A DNA stretch of 64,000 bases from Vibrio intestinalis (GCF_025195085.2 NZ_JANAVY020000002.1:336284-400283); one strand, 5' to 3'. Positions 8,680 through 18,777 are shown, counted from the first letter of the stretch. Made by a program: numbers and translations. Notes: a model not told the origin generated them from the letters alone.

Positions 8680-10086
8680 TTAGTTTGGAATATCAATCCC
8701 TGCATCTCGCATTTTTGCTAGCTTGTAGCGCAAAGTGCGTGGACTAATACCCAATTTTTCAGCCATTTCCTTACGACGGCCACCACACTCAACCAAAGTT
8801 TCAAGAATAATGGCGTATTCTTGATCTCTTAGCTCGTTTCCTAGGCCTGATGCCGAAGGCAGAGTTTGGGAAGAATCTACTTCAGCTACCGGCTTGACGG
8901 TTGGCGTTGCTATATGGCCAGTTTCAACCACTTGCTGCAAGCTACTTGCATCTTGCCAATCAAGTCCTTCTAGCAAAATATGATCGCCGGTAATGTGGCT
9001 ATTTTCACTTAATATCAATGCACGCTGCACGACGTTATCTAGCTCGCGCACGTTACCAGGCCATGGATATGCGACCAACTTATTCAAAGCATCATCATTA
9101 ATACTTGGAACTGGCATCCCCAACTTTTGGCAATGACGTTCTACCAGATGCTTAGCTAAAGGTGCGATGTCGCCTTTACGATCACAAAGTGCAGGCCACG
9201 CAATTGGGAAAACATTTAAGCGGTAGTACAAGTCTTCACGGAAATTACCTTCTTGCACATATTGCTTTAAGTCACGGTTACTGGTCGCAAGCACACGAAC
9301 ATCTAACTTGATGCTCTTTCGGCTACCTAAACGTTCCACTTCTCTTTCTTGTAGCACACGTAAAAGTTTAGCTTGAAGATTGAGATCCATCTCACTAATT
9401 TCATCTAGTAAGATAGTGCCGCCTTGAGCTTGTTCGAACTTACCTGGGCACGCTTGAACCGCGCCAGTAAACGCACCTTTCTCATAACCAAATAGCGTAG
9501 CTTCAAGCATGTTGTCTGGAATCGCGGCACAGTTGATCGCCACAAATGGGCCATCTTTCCGATTTGAAGCATTGTGAATGTAGCGAGACATCACTTCTTT
9601 ACCCGAGCCACTTGGGCCAAGCACCATCACGTTTGCATCTGTCTTTGCGACTTTCTCTGCCAACGCCAACAGCTTGAGGCTCTTTTCATCTGCAACGACG
9701 GCATCGCCGTTATCATCGGATTTCACAGGCGCGTAGCGGCTAACCATGTTAAGAAGCACTTCTGGGGCGAATGGCTTCGCCATGTAATCAATCGCACCAT
9801 CTTTCATGGCTGAAACAGCATCTTCGATGTTGGCGTAAGCCGTCATCAGCAATACAGGAAGGTTTGGCCAATGCTGTTTGATGTTACGAAGCAGCGCTAA
9901 ACCGCCCATACCGGCCATTTGCACGTCAGACACGACGATATCAACAGCGTTTGACTTAAGTTTAACTAGGGCGTCTTCAGCGCTATCTGCTTCTAGCCAC
10001 TCATATCCAGCTAAGGCTAGAGTATCAACCAGTGCTTCGCGTAGACCTTCATCATCCTCTACGATAAGTACTTTGCTTTGAGCCAT
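8680..10086 (-). CDS. flrC: Flagellar sigma-54 response regulator FlrC (FlaM)
   Basis: FlrC is the NtrC-type activator of class III flagellar genes, phosphorylated by FlrB. The receiver domain (residues 1-120) has the acidic pair D11/D12 and the phosphoacceptor D54 (VVSDVQM). The central AAA+ domain has Walker A GPSGSGKE and the sigma-54-contacting GAFTGA loop. A Fis-type helix-turn-helix is at the end (AEKLGISPRTLRYKLAKMR). 468 residues is normal. It starts 2 bases after the flrB stop codon, so kinase and regulator are co-translated. Confidence 0.96.
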   Translation of the reverse strand: MAQSKVLIVEDDEGLREALVDTLALAGYEWLEADSAEDALVKLKSNAVDIVVSDVQMAGMGGLALLRNIKQHWPNLPVLLMTAYANIEDAVSAMKDGAIDYMAKPFAPEVLLNMVSRYAPVKSDDNGDAVVADEKSLKLLALAEKVAKTDANVMVLGPSGSGKEVMSRYIHNASNRKDGPFVAINCAAIPDNMLEATLFGYEKGAFTGAVQACPGKFEQAQGGTILLDEISEMDLNLQAKLLRVLQEREVERLGSRKSIKLDVRVLATSNRDLKQYVQEGNFREDLYYRLNVFPIAWPALCDRKGDIAPLAKHLVERHCQKLGMPVPSINDDALNKLVAYPWPGNVRELDNVVQRALILSENSHITGDHILLEGLDWQDASSLQQVVETGHIATPTVKPVAEVDSSQTLPSASGLGNELRDQEYAIILETLVECGGRRKEMAEKLGISPRTLRYKLAKMRDAGIDIPN

Positions 10087-10088
10087 TG

Positions 10089-11144
10089 TTATTCTCCAGT
10101 CGTTACTGCTTGTTCAGGTGATACGTTGCGCTCTAGTGGAATGCACATTGTAAAGCACGCACCATCACCCTCTTCTGAAATAAGTTCTAACCTTCCGTCA
10201 TGGGCACGGCACACCATTTGAACAACGGCCAAACCAAGGCCAGTGCCTTGCGAGCGCGTTGTGAAGAAAGGTTCCATTATCTTTTGCTGCAATTCCTGCG
10301 GCACACCCGGCCCACTGTCTTGAACCGAGATTTTTAATTCGTTATTTACTGGGCGGAAAAACACATCCACCTGTGACTCTTTACCCGCGATTTGAATCGC
10401 GTTCATCACCAAGTTACTTAATGCTGAAGCAATCGCATTGGCATTACCCATCAAGGTTGTCTCTTCTTGTTCAACCTCTAGGCAGTAGTCAATCGCGTTG
10501 TTTTTGATTGCGGTTTCAACCATTGGGGAAAACTCTGCAATCAAATCCGACACTTTAAATGGCTTAACCACTTTGTTGTCACCACCTTTCGCAAACAACA
10601 GCATATCATTAACTTGTTTTTCAAGGTCATGCAGTCGATCAAGCAATTTGGTTTGAAAGCGATCTTTCGTCGCAGGAGGCAGATTCGGTGCACCCAAATT
10701 AGCCGCATAAAGCATCGCACTTGAAAGTGGTGTTCGAACTTGGTGAGCCAAAGAGGCCACCATACGACCTAATGACGACAAACGTTGCAAATCACTGATA
10801 CGTGATTGCAGTAAACGGGTTTCTGTTAGGTCTGTCACTAGAATCAACTGGCCTGTAGCAGAAGCTGAAATGGCTAACCTCACTTTACGACCATTGCGCA
10901 GAGAAATTTCATGACCATCATCTTCACGTGGCGCAAAGGCCTGCTGAATCACCTCAAACCACTTTTGCCCAACCAGCGGCACTTCCAATAGACGAAGTGC
11001 TTCAGGGTTTGCTTCACGCACTACCCCTTGGGTATCAAGCAAAATGACCCCCGCAGGCATTACATCTAATACCTGCTGGTAACGTTCTACTTGCTCTTCT
11101 AAAGAGCCTAAATGGTGGTTTTCGCTTTGCTGGCTTGGTTGCAT
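10089..11144 (-). CDS. flrB: Flagellar sensor histidine kinase FlrB (FlaL)
   Basis: FlrB phosphorylates FlrC. It is a 351-residue soluble kinase with no membrane helix: a PAS domain at about 18-110, the dimerisation/phosphoacceptor segment SLAHQVRTPLS with H134, and an ATPase domain with N-box NLVMNAIQIA and glycine boxes DSGPGVP and GTGLGLAVV. The absence of a periplasmic sensor fits the idea that it senses assembly state inside the cell. It lies behind a sigma-54 promoter match and forms a two-gene unit with flrC. Confidence 0.95.
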   Translation of the reverse strand: MQPSQQSENHHLGSLEEQVERYQQVLDVMPAGVILLDTQGVVREANPEALRLLEVPLVGQKWFEVIQQAFAPREDDGHEISLRNGRKVRLAISASATGQLILVTDLTETRLLQSRISDLQRLSSLGRMVASLAHQVRTPLSSAMLYAANLGAPNLPPATKDRFQTKLLDRLHDLEKQVNDMLLFAKGGDNKVVKPFKVSDLIAEFSPMVETAIKNNAIDYCLEVEQEETTLMGNANAIASALSNLVMNAIQIAGKESQVDVFFRPVNNELKISVQDSGPGVPQELQQKIMEPFFTTRSQGTGLGLAVVQMVCRAHDGRLELISEEGDGACFTMCIPLERNVSPEQAVTTGE

Positions 11145-11181
11145 GTCGTTTTTTTGCCTCAGATACTACAATGGCTTGAAA

Positions 11182-11197
11182 TGCAAAATGCACGCCA
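11182..11197 (-). promoter_or_regulatory. Sigma-54 (RpoN) promoter for flrBC
   Basis: Minus-strand TGGCGTGCATTTTGCA matches the -24 TGGC and -12 TTGCA elements with exact spacing. It lies in the 110-base flrA-flrB gap, about 40 bases before the flrB start. FlrA-driven RpoN transcription of flrBC is established in V. cholerae. Confidence 0.83.
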
Positions 11198-11254
11198 AGC
11201 CATTTTATTATATTTTACAACAAGTTAAGGTAAAGTCGATTTTTTGACAGCGCC

Positions 11255-12721
11255 TTATCTTTGTAAATTGTATTTGCGCATCTTCTCTACCAGAGTCGTA
11301 CGACGCATACCCAACATGTCCGCAGCACGGGCAACAACACCACCTTGCGCTTCAAGCGCTTGGTTAATCATAGTCACCTCTAGCTCAGCGAGCATCTCTT
11401 TGAGATTCACGCCTTCCGGTGGCAATGACTGCGGTGCATTTTCACTGCTTGGGAACAGCTCAGCTTCATCCAGATCAAAATCATCTGAGAAGATGTTCGC
11501 TAGTGCATCACGCTCTTGCTCTTCCACTGAAACAATTGGGTTATATTCAGGTTGGAACTCAGGAATATCACTGTAACGGTATTTTGTTGGTAGATGGTTT
11601 ACGTCCACCAAGCTATTTGGATACAGAATGATCATGCGCTCTACTAGGTTTGCTAGTTCACGCACGTTACCTGGCCAATCGTGCTCGGTAAGAGAGTTGA
11701 TCGCTCGAGGTGTAAAACAGATAGGCTGCGCCCCTTCTGCTTCCATACGCGTCATTAACTCTTGCAACAACAATGGGATGTCTTCTTTACGATCGCGTAA
11801 AGCTGGCATCTCGATTGGGAATACGTTGAGGCGATAGTATAAATCTTCGCGGAACGACTCATCGTTAATCATGGTTTCCAGATTACGGTGCGTCGCAGCA
11901 ATAATACGTACATTTGCTCGAATCGTGCTGTTGCCACCTACGCGCTCAAAACAGCGCTCTTGCAACACACGTAGCAGCTTAACCTGCATTGGCATCGGCA
12001 TATCGCCAATTTCATCCAAAAACAGTGTGCCACCTTCTGCCAGTTCAAAACGACCTTTACGCGCGGTAATCGCCCCCGTAAACGCCCCTTTTTCATGGCC
12101 GAACAGTTCGCTTTCTAATAAATCTGGTGGAATCGCGCCACAGTTAATTGGCACAAACGGCCCACCGCGACGTGATGAATGATAATGGATATTACGCGCG
12201 ACCACTTCTTTACCTGTACCAGATTCACCAAGAATCAGTACATTCGCTTCCGTAGTAGACACCTGCTCAATCAGATGGCGAACTTCTTTAATGCCGTGGC
12301 TCTGGCCGACTAAACTGCGAAACAAAGTGTTTTTACGAGCAGTCGATACGACGTTAACGCCTTTACGACCTAAAAAGTCTTTGCAGTGACGGAGAGCTTC
12401 GCTGAGTTGAGGGTAATTCAGTGGAAAAGCGAGATCGCCAACGTAGTTGGTAAAATCGTCGACATTGCGAAACTGTTTGTTCGCAACCAAAAGAGGAATG
12501 TGATTAGCGCGAGCGAGGGCATCACCCAATTTTTTTGCTTCAGTGCTGTTAGATATAGAGCCAACAATGCATCCAGACCAAACTCCGGATAAATCTAACG
12601 TATCAATTTGTGCGGCACTGATAACTTCGCACTGTTCACCAACGAACTCTAGAATGCTAGATAAGGTCGCTTGTGCTTGCGCGTCGTCTTCAATTACAAG
12701 TAATTTTGCTAAGCCTTGCAT
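11255..12721 (-). CDS. flrA: Flagellar master regulator FlrA (FlaK), sigma-54 activator
   Basis: FlrA is the top activator of the polar flagellar cascade and, in V. cholerae, is inactivated by c-di-GMP. The 488 residues comprise a FleQ-type N-terminal receiver-like domain (1-120), an AAA+ domain with Walker A GESGTGKE and the GAFTGA loop, and a C-terminal Fis-type helix-turn-helix ([21 protein letters not shown]). It stands alone between the fliS terminator (12833-12863) and the flrBC promoter, so it has its own promoter in 12722-12830, where I see no RpoN match. Two GGDEF-family genes lie in the same window at 31-35 kb. Confidence 0.96.
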   Translation of the reverse strand: MQGLAKLLVIEDDAQAQATLSSILEFVGEQCEVISAAQIDTLDLSGVWSGCIVGSISNSTEAKKLGDALARANHIPLLVANKQFRNVDDFTNYVGDLAFPLNYPQLSEALRHCKDFLGRKGVNVVSTARKNTLFRSLVGQSHGIKEVRHLIEQVSTTEANVLILGESGTGKEVVARNIHYHSSRRGGPFVPINCGAIPPDLLESELFGHEKGAFTGAITARKGRFELAEGGTLFLDEIGDMPMPMQVKLLRVLQERCFERVGGNSTIRANVRIIAATHRNLETMINDESFREDLYYRLNVFPIEMPALRDRKEDIPLLLQELMTRMEAEGAQPICFTPRAINSLTEHDWPGNVRELANLVERMIILYPNSLVDVNHLPTKYRYSDIPEFQPEYNPIVSVEEQERDALANIFSDDFDLDEAELFPSSENAPQSLPPEGVNLKEMLAELEVTMINQALEAQGGVVARAADMLGMRRTTLVEKMRKYNLQR

Positions 12722-12832
12722 AGGTGAGAATGATTGCCTTCATTAAATACTTGGGGCTGCTGACATAAAATGTATTTGATCTCTAATTTGTTCGAGTAAT
12801 TTTAACGATAGTCAAAATACAAATTTCAGCAA

Positions 12833-12863
12833 CAAAAAAAGCCACTAGGCTTGTTAGTGGCTT
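12833..12863 (-). terminator. Rho-independent terminator after fliS
   Basis: A 9-bp stem (AAGCCACTA at 12839-12847 with TAGTGGCTT at 12855-12863) is followed on the minus strand by an uninterrupted run of T. It lies about 115 bases downstream of the fliS stop and separates the fliS transcript from flrA. Confidence 0.85.
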
Positions 12864-12976
12864 CTATTCTATTTGATAAAAAAAATAAGGCAACCAAGCA
12901 ATTATGGGGTGTGATATTAACCCAAAGCTATTTTTTTTAAATCTCTAAATAAAATAACATTTATTTGATAAATTTC

Positions 12977-13387
12977 TTACAAACCAACATCTTGCGCTGT
13001 TAGGTTATGAAACTCAGTTGGGATCTGTTCCCACGCCGATTTAATCTCACGAATAATGTCGATTACGTCGTCAATTGGTTGCGGATCGTTCTGATGATTT
13101 GCCGCAGTAATTTGTGTAATCATGAATTCGTACAATTGATCCAAATTTTGAGCAATATCACCACCGTCGTCCATCGATAGACAACTACGCAAGCTAATAA
13201 TGATATCTAGCGCTTTACCTAGACGTTCACCTTTCGCTGGGATATTACCTTGCTGCATTGCAGCTTTACCTTGAATCAAGCGCTCGATCGCACCAGACAT
13301 CAGCATCGTTACGATCTTATGCGGGGAGGCCGCACTGAGCTGGCTATCTACCGATACCTTCTTGTATGCCTGTAATGAACCGCGCAT
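12977..13387 (-). CDS. fliS: Flagellin export chaperone FliS (FlaJ)
   Basis: FliS binds the C-terminus of flagellin in the cytoplasm and prevents premature polymerisation. The 136-residue helical protein opens with MRGSLQAYKKVSVDSQLSAASPHKIV, matching the family start, and carries LYEFMITQITAAN in the core helix bundle. It lies 11 bases after flaI and ends the flaG-fliD-flaI-fliS run. It is named flaJ in V. parahaemolyticus. Confidence 0.95.
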   Translation of the reverse strand: MRGSLQAYKKVSVDSQLSAASPHKIVTMLMSGAIERLIQGKAAMQQGNIPAKGERLGKALDIIISLRSCLSMDDGGDIAQNLDQLYEFMITQITAANHQNDPQPIDDVIDIIREIKSAWEQIPTEFHNLTAQDVGL

Positions 13388-13398
13388 AACATTCCTCT

Positions 13399-13722
13399 TT
13401 ATAAAAACTTTTTGTATTGCTGAACCGACTTACTGCCGTGTCGATACTTTTGTAGGGTTTGACCAATCGCTGCTGTTTGCTGCGCCATCAAATTCACCAC
13501 TTCTTTAGTCAGAGCAATCGCAGCTTGCCATTGTTCTGTTTCTGCCAACTCAGGTGACTTTTTGACGTCGCTAATGATGTTTAGCAACAATTGTTCCCTT
13601 TTATCGACCAACGAATGAATTTCTTCAGTATCAATGTCAGCGGATGTAAGTGTGATTTTAATATTGCGATCAAGATCACTCAATAACTTTAGTTGTTCAA
13701 AGAAATTATTGGCCAAGTGCAT
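13399..13722 (-). CDS. flaI: Flagellar protein FlaI (FliT-position protein)
   Basis: A 107-residue helical protein between fliD and fliS, the position held by fliT in enterics. Sequence resemblance to FliT is weak, but Vibrio flaI occupies this exact slot and a FliD-chaperone role is a reasonable inference. The coding region overlaps the last 17 bases of fliD, so translation is likely coupled. Recognition is based mainly on synteny. Confidence 0.85.
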   Translation of the reverse strand: MHLANNFFEQLKLLSDLDRNIKITLTSADIDTEEIHSLVDKREQLLLNIISDVKKSPELAETEQWQAAIALTKEVVNLMAQQTAAIGQTLQKYRHGSKSVQQYKKFL

Positions 13723-15745
13723 TCATCATCCCTGCCAGCTGAGATTGCATTTTACTGGTTGAGTCTTGCATCGCAGAGAATTTAGCGTGAGTTCGTTTCT
13801 CTAGACCTTCCATACGGCGATCCAGTTTGACTTGATCATCTTGCAGTCTATAGTTTCTCTCTACTAAACTTTGCTCACGAGTTCTTAATGAACCTTGTAC
13901 GCCAGTAATACCATGAATGGCATCTTCAACCTTTTTGGCGAATCCTTGGTTACCACCAAAGAAATCTTCTAACTTGCCAAAGTTATTGTTCAACTGCTTA
14001 TCCAGCATGTTGTAGTTAATCTCTAACGTACCTTGACGCGTGGTTGTGATACCAAACTCGGTCAGAGATTTAAGATCTTCTGGTGCCGGCTCTATTGACG
14101 ATGAGAAAACCGATTTCAAACGTGAATCCGCACTGCGCACCACGCTGTCACCCGACAATGGGCCAGCTTGGCCTGTTAATGGGTCAACACTAGCGAGATC
14201 TTTCGACAACTGGTGGAATTGATTATAAGCGGCGACGAACTGTTCAATGTCGTCACGCACACCTTGTCGATCGTATTCAATATCAATTTCTGATGGGCGC
14301 TGAGTCGGATCGCTACGACCTTTCAACGTCAAATCTACCCCATCAATGGCGTCTTCGATTATGTTGTTTTTACTTGAGAGTTCGGCAACCCCATCAAGCA
14401 ATACTTTTGAGTCTTGCGCGGCTTGCACTTGGCTCATACCACCATAAGCATCAAACGATGATTGCGCGGCTTTTAAATCGGCTTGAGCTTTATCAATACG
14501 TTCTAAATATTCACGCTGCTCTGGAGGCAGTAAATCACGCTTGGCTTGTTTGGCTTGTGTATCATCAAGCTCGCCAGCGGCTAGAGCTGCATCGATTTTA
14601 TCGGCTTTCACTTTATCTGCCGCATCGATCATTGCTTGCTCTTGCGCCATCTGTTTATCAAGCGCCGCTTGCGCCTCTTTTGGCGTGACGTATGAATCAG
14701 TCAATGTACCAGAAGCCGTATTTGACCAGCCGGGTACGTCGCCCGCTTTTTCTTGCGCTTTGGCGTCTAGCTCTGGCTCGGGTTCCCAATAAGAATCCAG
14801 TAAGGTGCCTGATGCGGTTTCTGTCCAGCCGGGAATTCGATCTTCCGGTTTAATGTATTTATTTGCGGCTTGGCCTGCATTAGCCGCAGCACTTAACGCC
14901 GCTGCCGACATTTCATTGGTCGGAGTAATATCTTTTGCCGCATTTGGATCGACAACACTTGCCGCTTGCTTAGTGGTATCGGCAATTTCTTGGTCGACAA
15001 CTTTTGCCGCATCGATATTCGCTTGAGCAATTCGGTCAGCGACCAGTTTTTCTTCTGGTGTGAGCGGGCTAAGTAGCTCTTGAGCAGCCGCTCGGGCGCT
15101 TTCAAGATCTTCTACTCGTTGCTCTAAGGTTTTGTATTCAAGACGTTTAAGCAGATTGTCTGGTTTATCTGTCTCAACACTCATTTTAACGGCGTTGTCC
15201 TGACCTGAGGCGTCAGAAGCAACGATAAGACGAGGGCCGTTTACGTCATTGATAACAGAAGCACGCACCCCAGGGTTAGATTTGCTGCCGTTAATACCAC
15301 GGACAACATCACCTAACTTGGAGTGCTCTTTTACGTCAACAACGAACGACTTGCTGCCCATCGAAATACGCAACTTACCCGCGTTAAACTTGCCATCTTC
15401 CGGTAGTACATCAGAGGCAATTTTATGGCTTTGAGCAAGTTGCAACACATCGACAGCATAACGGCCTGCAATAGCTTCAGTTGTTGCGTTTGCTGACACA
15501 ACGGTGTCATCGGTTGACTCCACCGTTCTTGCAGCAAACGCCTTCTCTTGACGGAAACTCACCATCAAGTTTTTCATCGTATCCAGCGACTCTCTAAGCC
15601 GCCCATAAGCACTAATACTGGTATCAATTTCAGTGCGCTCATTGTCGATGCGCTGCTGCTTTGGAGTGCGCTCAGCATCGACAATTTTGCTCACCATGGA
15701 ATTGATATCCATGCCAGTATTCATCCCTATCGGGCCAAAACTCAT
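13706..15745 (-). CDS. fliD: Flagellar filament cap protein FliD (FlaH)
   Basis: FliD caps the filament and inserts flagellin subunits. The N-terminal D0/D1 region (GMDINSMVSKIVDAERTPKQ) and the C-terminal FliD domain (IDGVDLTLKGRSDP, then AYNQFHQLSKDLASVDPLTG) are clear. At 679 residues it is about 200 longer than enteric FliD. The extra mass is an Ala/Lys/Asp-rich, helix-prone insertion at about 207-430 that contains a duplicated segment, PGWTETASGTLLDSY (305-319) and PGWSNTASGTLTDSY (338-352). The insertion is presumably a surface-exposed domain; its function is unknown to me. Confidence 0.95.
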   Translation of the reverse strand: MSFGPIGMNTGMDINSMVSKIVDAERTPKQQRIDNERTEIDTSISAYGRLRESLDTMKNLMVSFRQEKAFAARTVESTDDTVVSANATTEAIAGRYAVDVLQLAQSHKIASDVLPEDGKFNAGKLRISMGSKSFVVDVKEHSKLGDVVRGINGSKSNPGVRASVINDVNGPRLIVASDASGQDNAVKMSVETDKPDNLLKRLEYKTLEQRVEDLESARAAAQELLSPLTPEEKLVADRIAQANIDAAKVVDQEIADTTKQAASVVDPNAAKDITPTNEMSAAALSAAANAGQAANKYIKPEDRIPGWTETASGTLLDSYWEPEPELDAKAQEKAGDVPGWSNTASGTLTDSYVTPKEAQAALDKQMAQEQAMIDAADKVKADKIDAALAAGELDDTQAKQAKRDLLPPEQREYLERIDKAQADLKAAQSSFDAYGGMSQVQAAQDSKVLLDGVAELSSKNNIIEDAIDGVDLTLKGRSDPTQRPSEIDIEYDRQGVRDDIEQFVAAYNQFHQLSKDLASVDPLTGQAGPLSGDSVVRSADSRLKSVFSSSIEPAPEDLKSLTEFGITTTRQGTLEINYNMLDKQLNNNFGKLEDFFGGNQGFAKKVEDAIHGITGVQGSLRTREQSLVERNYRLQDDQVKLDRRMEGLEKRTHAKFSAMQDSTSKMQSQLAGMMNALGQ

Positions 15746-15765
15746 CTAATCACCTCAAAATACGA

Positions 15766-16194
15766 TTACACCTTATCGACCACCAAGCCCGATGAATATC
15801 GCGCTGTTTGTTCTCTAAGGCGTCGCAAGACTTCCAACATTTCCTCATCGGGTATCTGGCGAATTATCTCACCAGTGCTTTCTTCAAAAATGGTGACGAC
15901 ATCTCGACCTGACTCTTCGTCAACTCGGAAAGATAAGCTGGTATTGATTGACGAGATAAATTCATTCATCTGTTCAACCACTTTTTCACGTTCTTGCTCA
16001 GATAGCTTCTGCCTAACTTGAATGGCTTCTGCTGTTTGTTCCACTGAACGCGAAGTCAGCTGATCTAATTCTGTTGCCACATCCTTCTTAGAAGGTAAGG
16101 AAACTCCTTGCGGGTTATCATACCCTGAAGCAATTTTAGTGCCACTTTGTGAGCCATAAGACTGGATGTTCGACGTGTAGGATGGTATCTCCAT
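15766..16194 (-). CDS. flaG: Flagellar protein FlaG
   Basis: FlaG-family proteins influence filament length and are coded next to fliD. The 142-residue protein has a variable N-terminal half and the conserved C-terminal beta segment (LSFRVDEESGRDVVTIFEES, then TGEIIRQIPDEEMLEVLRRL) that identifies the family. It lies between the flaA-type flagellin (71-base gap with a hairpin but no T tract) and fliD (20-base gap), so it may be reached by read-through from the flagellin gene or from a promoter I do not recognise. Confidence 0.93.
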   Translation of the reverse strand: MEIPSYTSNIQSYGSQSGTKIASGYDNPQGVSLPSKKDVATELDQLTSRSVEQTAEAIQVRQKLSEQEREKVVEQMNEFISSINTSLSFRVDEESGRDVVTIFEESTGEIIRQIPDEEMLEVLRRLREQTARYSSGLVVDKV

Positions 16195-16221
16195 AACAAT
16201 CTCCCTTCCACCTCATAGGTT

Positions 16222-16241
16222 GGTAGCTCTTACGAGCTACT
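16222..16241. other. Hairpin between flagellin gene and flaG
   Basis: Seven-base inverted repeat GTAGCTC (16223-16229) and GAGCTAC (16234-16240) with a 4-base loop. It lacks a T tract on either strand, so it is more likely an RNA-stabilising or attenuating element at the flagellin 3' end than a full terminator. Confidence 0.5.
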
Positions 16242-16265
16242 CATCCTAGTCAGCTCGGCTTTTCT

Positions 16266-17399
16266 TTAACCCAATAGGCTTAGCGCCGCAGTTGGAGTCT
16301 GCTTGGCTTGTGCCAATACTGACGTACTCGCCTGCTGTAGGATCTGAGATTTCGTCATTTGGGTTGTTTCTTTTGCGTAGTCAGTATCACGAATACGGCC
16401 ACGCGATGCGTTTACGTTCTCGTTGATATTGTCTAGGTTGTTGATCGCATGATCAAAACGGTTTTGGAATGCACCTAATGACGCACGTTGGCTATCAACG
16501 GATTTTAATGCACCATCAATCACTGACACTGCAAGTTGCGAGCCAGCTACTGTTGTTACATCAACGTCAGCAACAGTCACATCTTGTGCTGCACCGAAGC
16601 CAAGATCTGTACCTAGACCGCCACCGATAGTAACCGCACCATCAACTTTATTCGTCGCGGTGAATAGCTGCATTTTACCATCTTCGCCAACCGATGCTTT
16701 TACATCTTCACTTTGGCCGTTGATGTAGGTCGCTAACTGCTCTACATCATCGCCAACTTTAGCGTTAACGCTGATAGATTGAGCATCACCATGCACGTCA
16801 GTATAGTCTAGTGTAATGTCGGTCGTACCCGCTTGTACACGCCAGTCAGCAGCTTTACCTGTTGTTGCTGTGTAAGACTTACCACCCATGTCAGTAGTAT
16901 CTGAACGCATGTTACCCATGCTCAGTTTTACAGCTTCACCAGAGCTCGCACCGATCTGGAAAGATTGGCTGCCAAACTGACCGTTCAATAGCTTATTACC
17001 ACCAAAAGACGTTGTTTCTGCAATACGATTTAGTTCATCGTTCAATGCAGTCACTTCTTCTTGAATAGCAATACGCTCCGAACGAGAGTTCGAACCATTT
17101 GATGATTGAAGTGATAGATCACGCATACGTTGCAGAATGTTGGTGGTTTCATTCATCGCACCTTCTGCTGTTTGCGCAATAGAAATACCGTCGTTGGCAT
17201 TTCGAACGGCAACATCTAAGCCACGGCTTTGTGACGTTAAGCGGTTAGAGATTTGCAGACCTGCTGCATCATCTTTTGCGCTGTTGATTTTATAACCAGA
17301 CGACAAACGCTCCATCGACTTCTGCATACCATCGGTAGCATTGTTTACGTAACGCTGCGCGGTCATCGCGGACACATTCGTATTCACGTTGATTGCCAT
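16266..17399 (-). CDS. flaA: Polar flagellin (FlaA position in the flaFBA locus)
   Basis: Flagellin subunit, 377 residues. The N-terminal D0/D1 coil ([20 protein letters not shown]) and the C-terminal D0 helix ending in LSLLG are conserved; the middle 180-290 is the variable outer domain. It is third of three flagellins in a row; by order it matches flaA of V. parahaemolyticus and flaB of the V. cholerae flaEDB locus. A well formed Shine-Dalgarno (AAGGAG) precedes the ATG, and a sigma-28 promoter match lies about 80 bases upstream. Symbols for Vibrio flagellins differ by species, so the name is positional. Confidence 0.93.
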   Translation of the reverse strand: MAINVNTNVSAMTAQRYVNNATDGMQKSMERLSSGYKINSAKDDAAGLQISNRLTSQSRGLDVAVRNANDGISIAQTAEGAMNETTNILQRMRDLSLQSSNGSNSRSERIAIQEEVTALNDELNRIAETTSFGGNKLLNGQFGSQSFQIGASSGEAVKLSMGNMRSDTTDMGGKSYTATTGKAADWRVQAGTTDITLDYTDVHGDAQSISVNAKVGDDVEQLATYINGQSEDVKASVGEDGKMQLFTATNKVDGAVTIGGGLGTDLGFGAAQDVTVADVDVTTVAGSQLAVSVIDGALKSVDSQRASLGAFQNRFDHAINNLDNINENVNASRGRIRDTDYAKETTQMTKSQILQQASTSVLAQAKQTPTAALSLLG

Positions 17400-17479
17400 A
17401 TTTTGATCTCCTTAGGCATTGGGGAATGCATCTCAGTGTCTCTCACCTCACTTTGATGCATCTCATTTCTCTCAATCCT

Positions 17480-17506
17480 TTAACGGCGAGAGAAAAATAA
17501 CCTTTA
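17480..17506 (-). promoter_or_regulatory. Sigma-28 (FliA) promoter of flaA-type flagellin
   Basis: Minus strand reads TAAA (-35), 15 bases, then GCCGTTAA (-10), against the FliA consensus TAAA-N15-GCCGATAA: one mismatch. It lies about 80 bases upstream of the flagellin start codon. Confidence 0.88.
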
Positions 17507-17599
17507 GAGAAAAATTAAATTTTTTTAGATTTTATTTTCTAGCATCGATAAAACGTGATCCACTTCTGATTGATAATGAAATTACTAACCTTAAGATAC

Positions 17600-17625
17600 A
17601 AAAAAATCCAGCCGAAGCTGGATTT
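17600..17625 (-). terminator. Rho-independent terminator after flaB-type flagellin
   Basis: Stem AAATCCAGC (17604-17612) with GCTGGATTT (17617-17625), CGAA-type loop, and a T tract on the minus strand. It lies 19 bases downstream of the flagellin stop codon and insulates the next flagellin gene, which has its own promoter. Confidence 0.88.
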
Positions 17626-17643
17626 TTATATTTGGTGCTCTGA

Positions 17644-18777
17644 TTAGCCTAGCAGGCTTAGTGCAGAGTTTGGCGCTTGCTTCGCTTGAGCCAAGATAGA
17701 GCTTGAAGCTTGAGAAAGAATTTGCGACTTAGTTAGTGCAGTTGTTTCTTTCGCGAAGTCAGTATCTTTGATACGGCTCTTAGATGCGTTCACGTTTTCG
17801 TTGATGTTATCAAGGTTGTTGATTGCATGCTCGAAACGGTTTTGGAAAGCACCTAGCTCAGCACGGTGGCTATCTACGTATTGTAGTGCTGCGTCGACAA
17901 CCGCTACCGCTTCTTGAGAACCACCAACTGATGTTACGTCGATAGTGTCTACAGTTTTATCGCCCGCCGCAGCCATACCTAGGTCAGTAGATAGTGCACC
18001 AGATAGTGTTACCGCACCGTCAACTTTGTTTTGACCAGCGAACAGTTGAAGCTTACCTTCTTCGTTTACTGATGCTTTAACGAAATCTTGTTGACCGTTG
18101 ATGTAGGTTGCAACTTCTTCGATATCGTCGCCTTCTTTCGCGTCGATAGAGATGCTTTGCGCTGTACCAGATGCATCGTTAAATGCCATCGTGATGTTTT
18201 GAGTACCAGCTGCAACAGTCCAGCTAGAATCTTTAGCATTCGCTGCTGCGTAGCTTGAACCACCCATGCCAGCATTGTCACTGCGCATGTCGTTTAGTGT
18301 AAGCATTACTGCTTCACCGTTGTCCGCACCAATCTGCATAGATTTAGTTTCGAACGTACCGTTTAGTAGTTTGTTACCACCGAAAGAAGTCGTTTCAGCG
18401 ATACGGTTTAACTCGTCGTTCAGTGCTGTTACTTCTTCTTGAATCGCAACACGCTCAGATTTTGAGTTAGAGCCGTTTGAAGATTGTAGAGACAAGTCAC
18501 GCATACGTTGCAGGATGTTTGTTGTCTCGTTCATCGCACCTTCAGCAGTTTGAGCGATAGAGATACCATCGTTCGCGTTACGTACTGCTACGTCTAGGCC
18601 GCGGCTTTGAACGTTTAGACGGTTAGAGATTTGAAGACCAGCTGCGTCATCTTTTGCGCTGTTGATTTTCGAACCTGAAGACAAACGCTCCATTGAAGTT
18701 TGTTGTGAGTTTGTCGCTTGATTTAGGTAACGCTGAGCTGTCATTGCTGAAACGTTAGTATTTACATTCACTGCCAT
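17644..18777 (-). CDS. flaB: Polar flagellin (FlaB position)
   Basis: Flagellin subunit, 377 residues, second of three tandem flagellins. The D0/D1 ends are nearly identical to those of the gene downstream (for example [15 protein letters not shown] and [13 protein letters not shown] versus [13 protein letters not shown]), while residues about 180-290 diverge. It has its own sigma-28 promoter match and its own terminator, so it is monocistronic. GGAG precedes the ATG. By order it corresponds to flaB of V. parahaemolyticus and flaD of V. cholerae. Confidence 0.93.
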
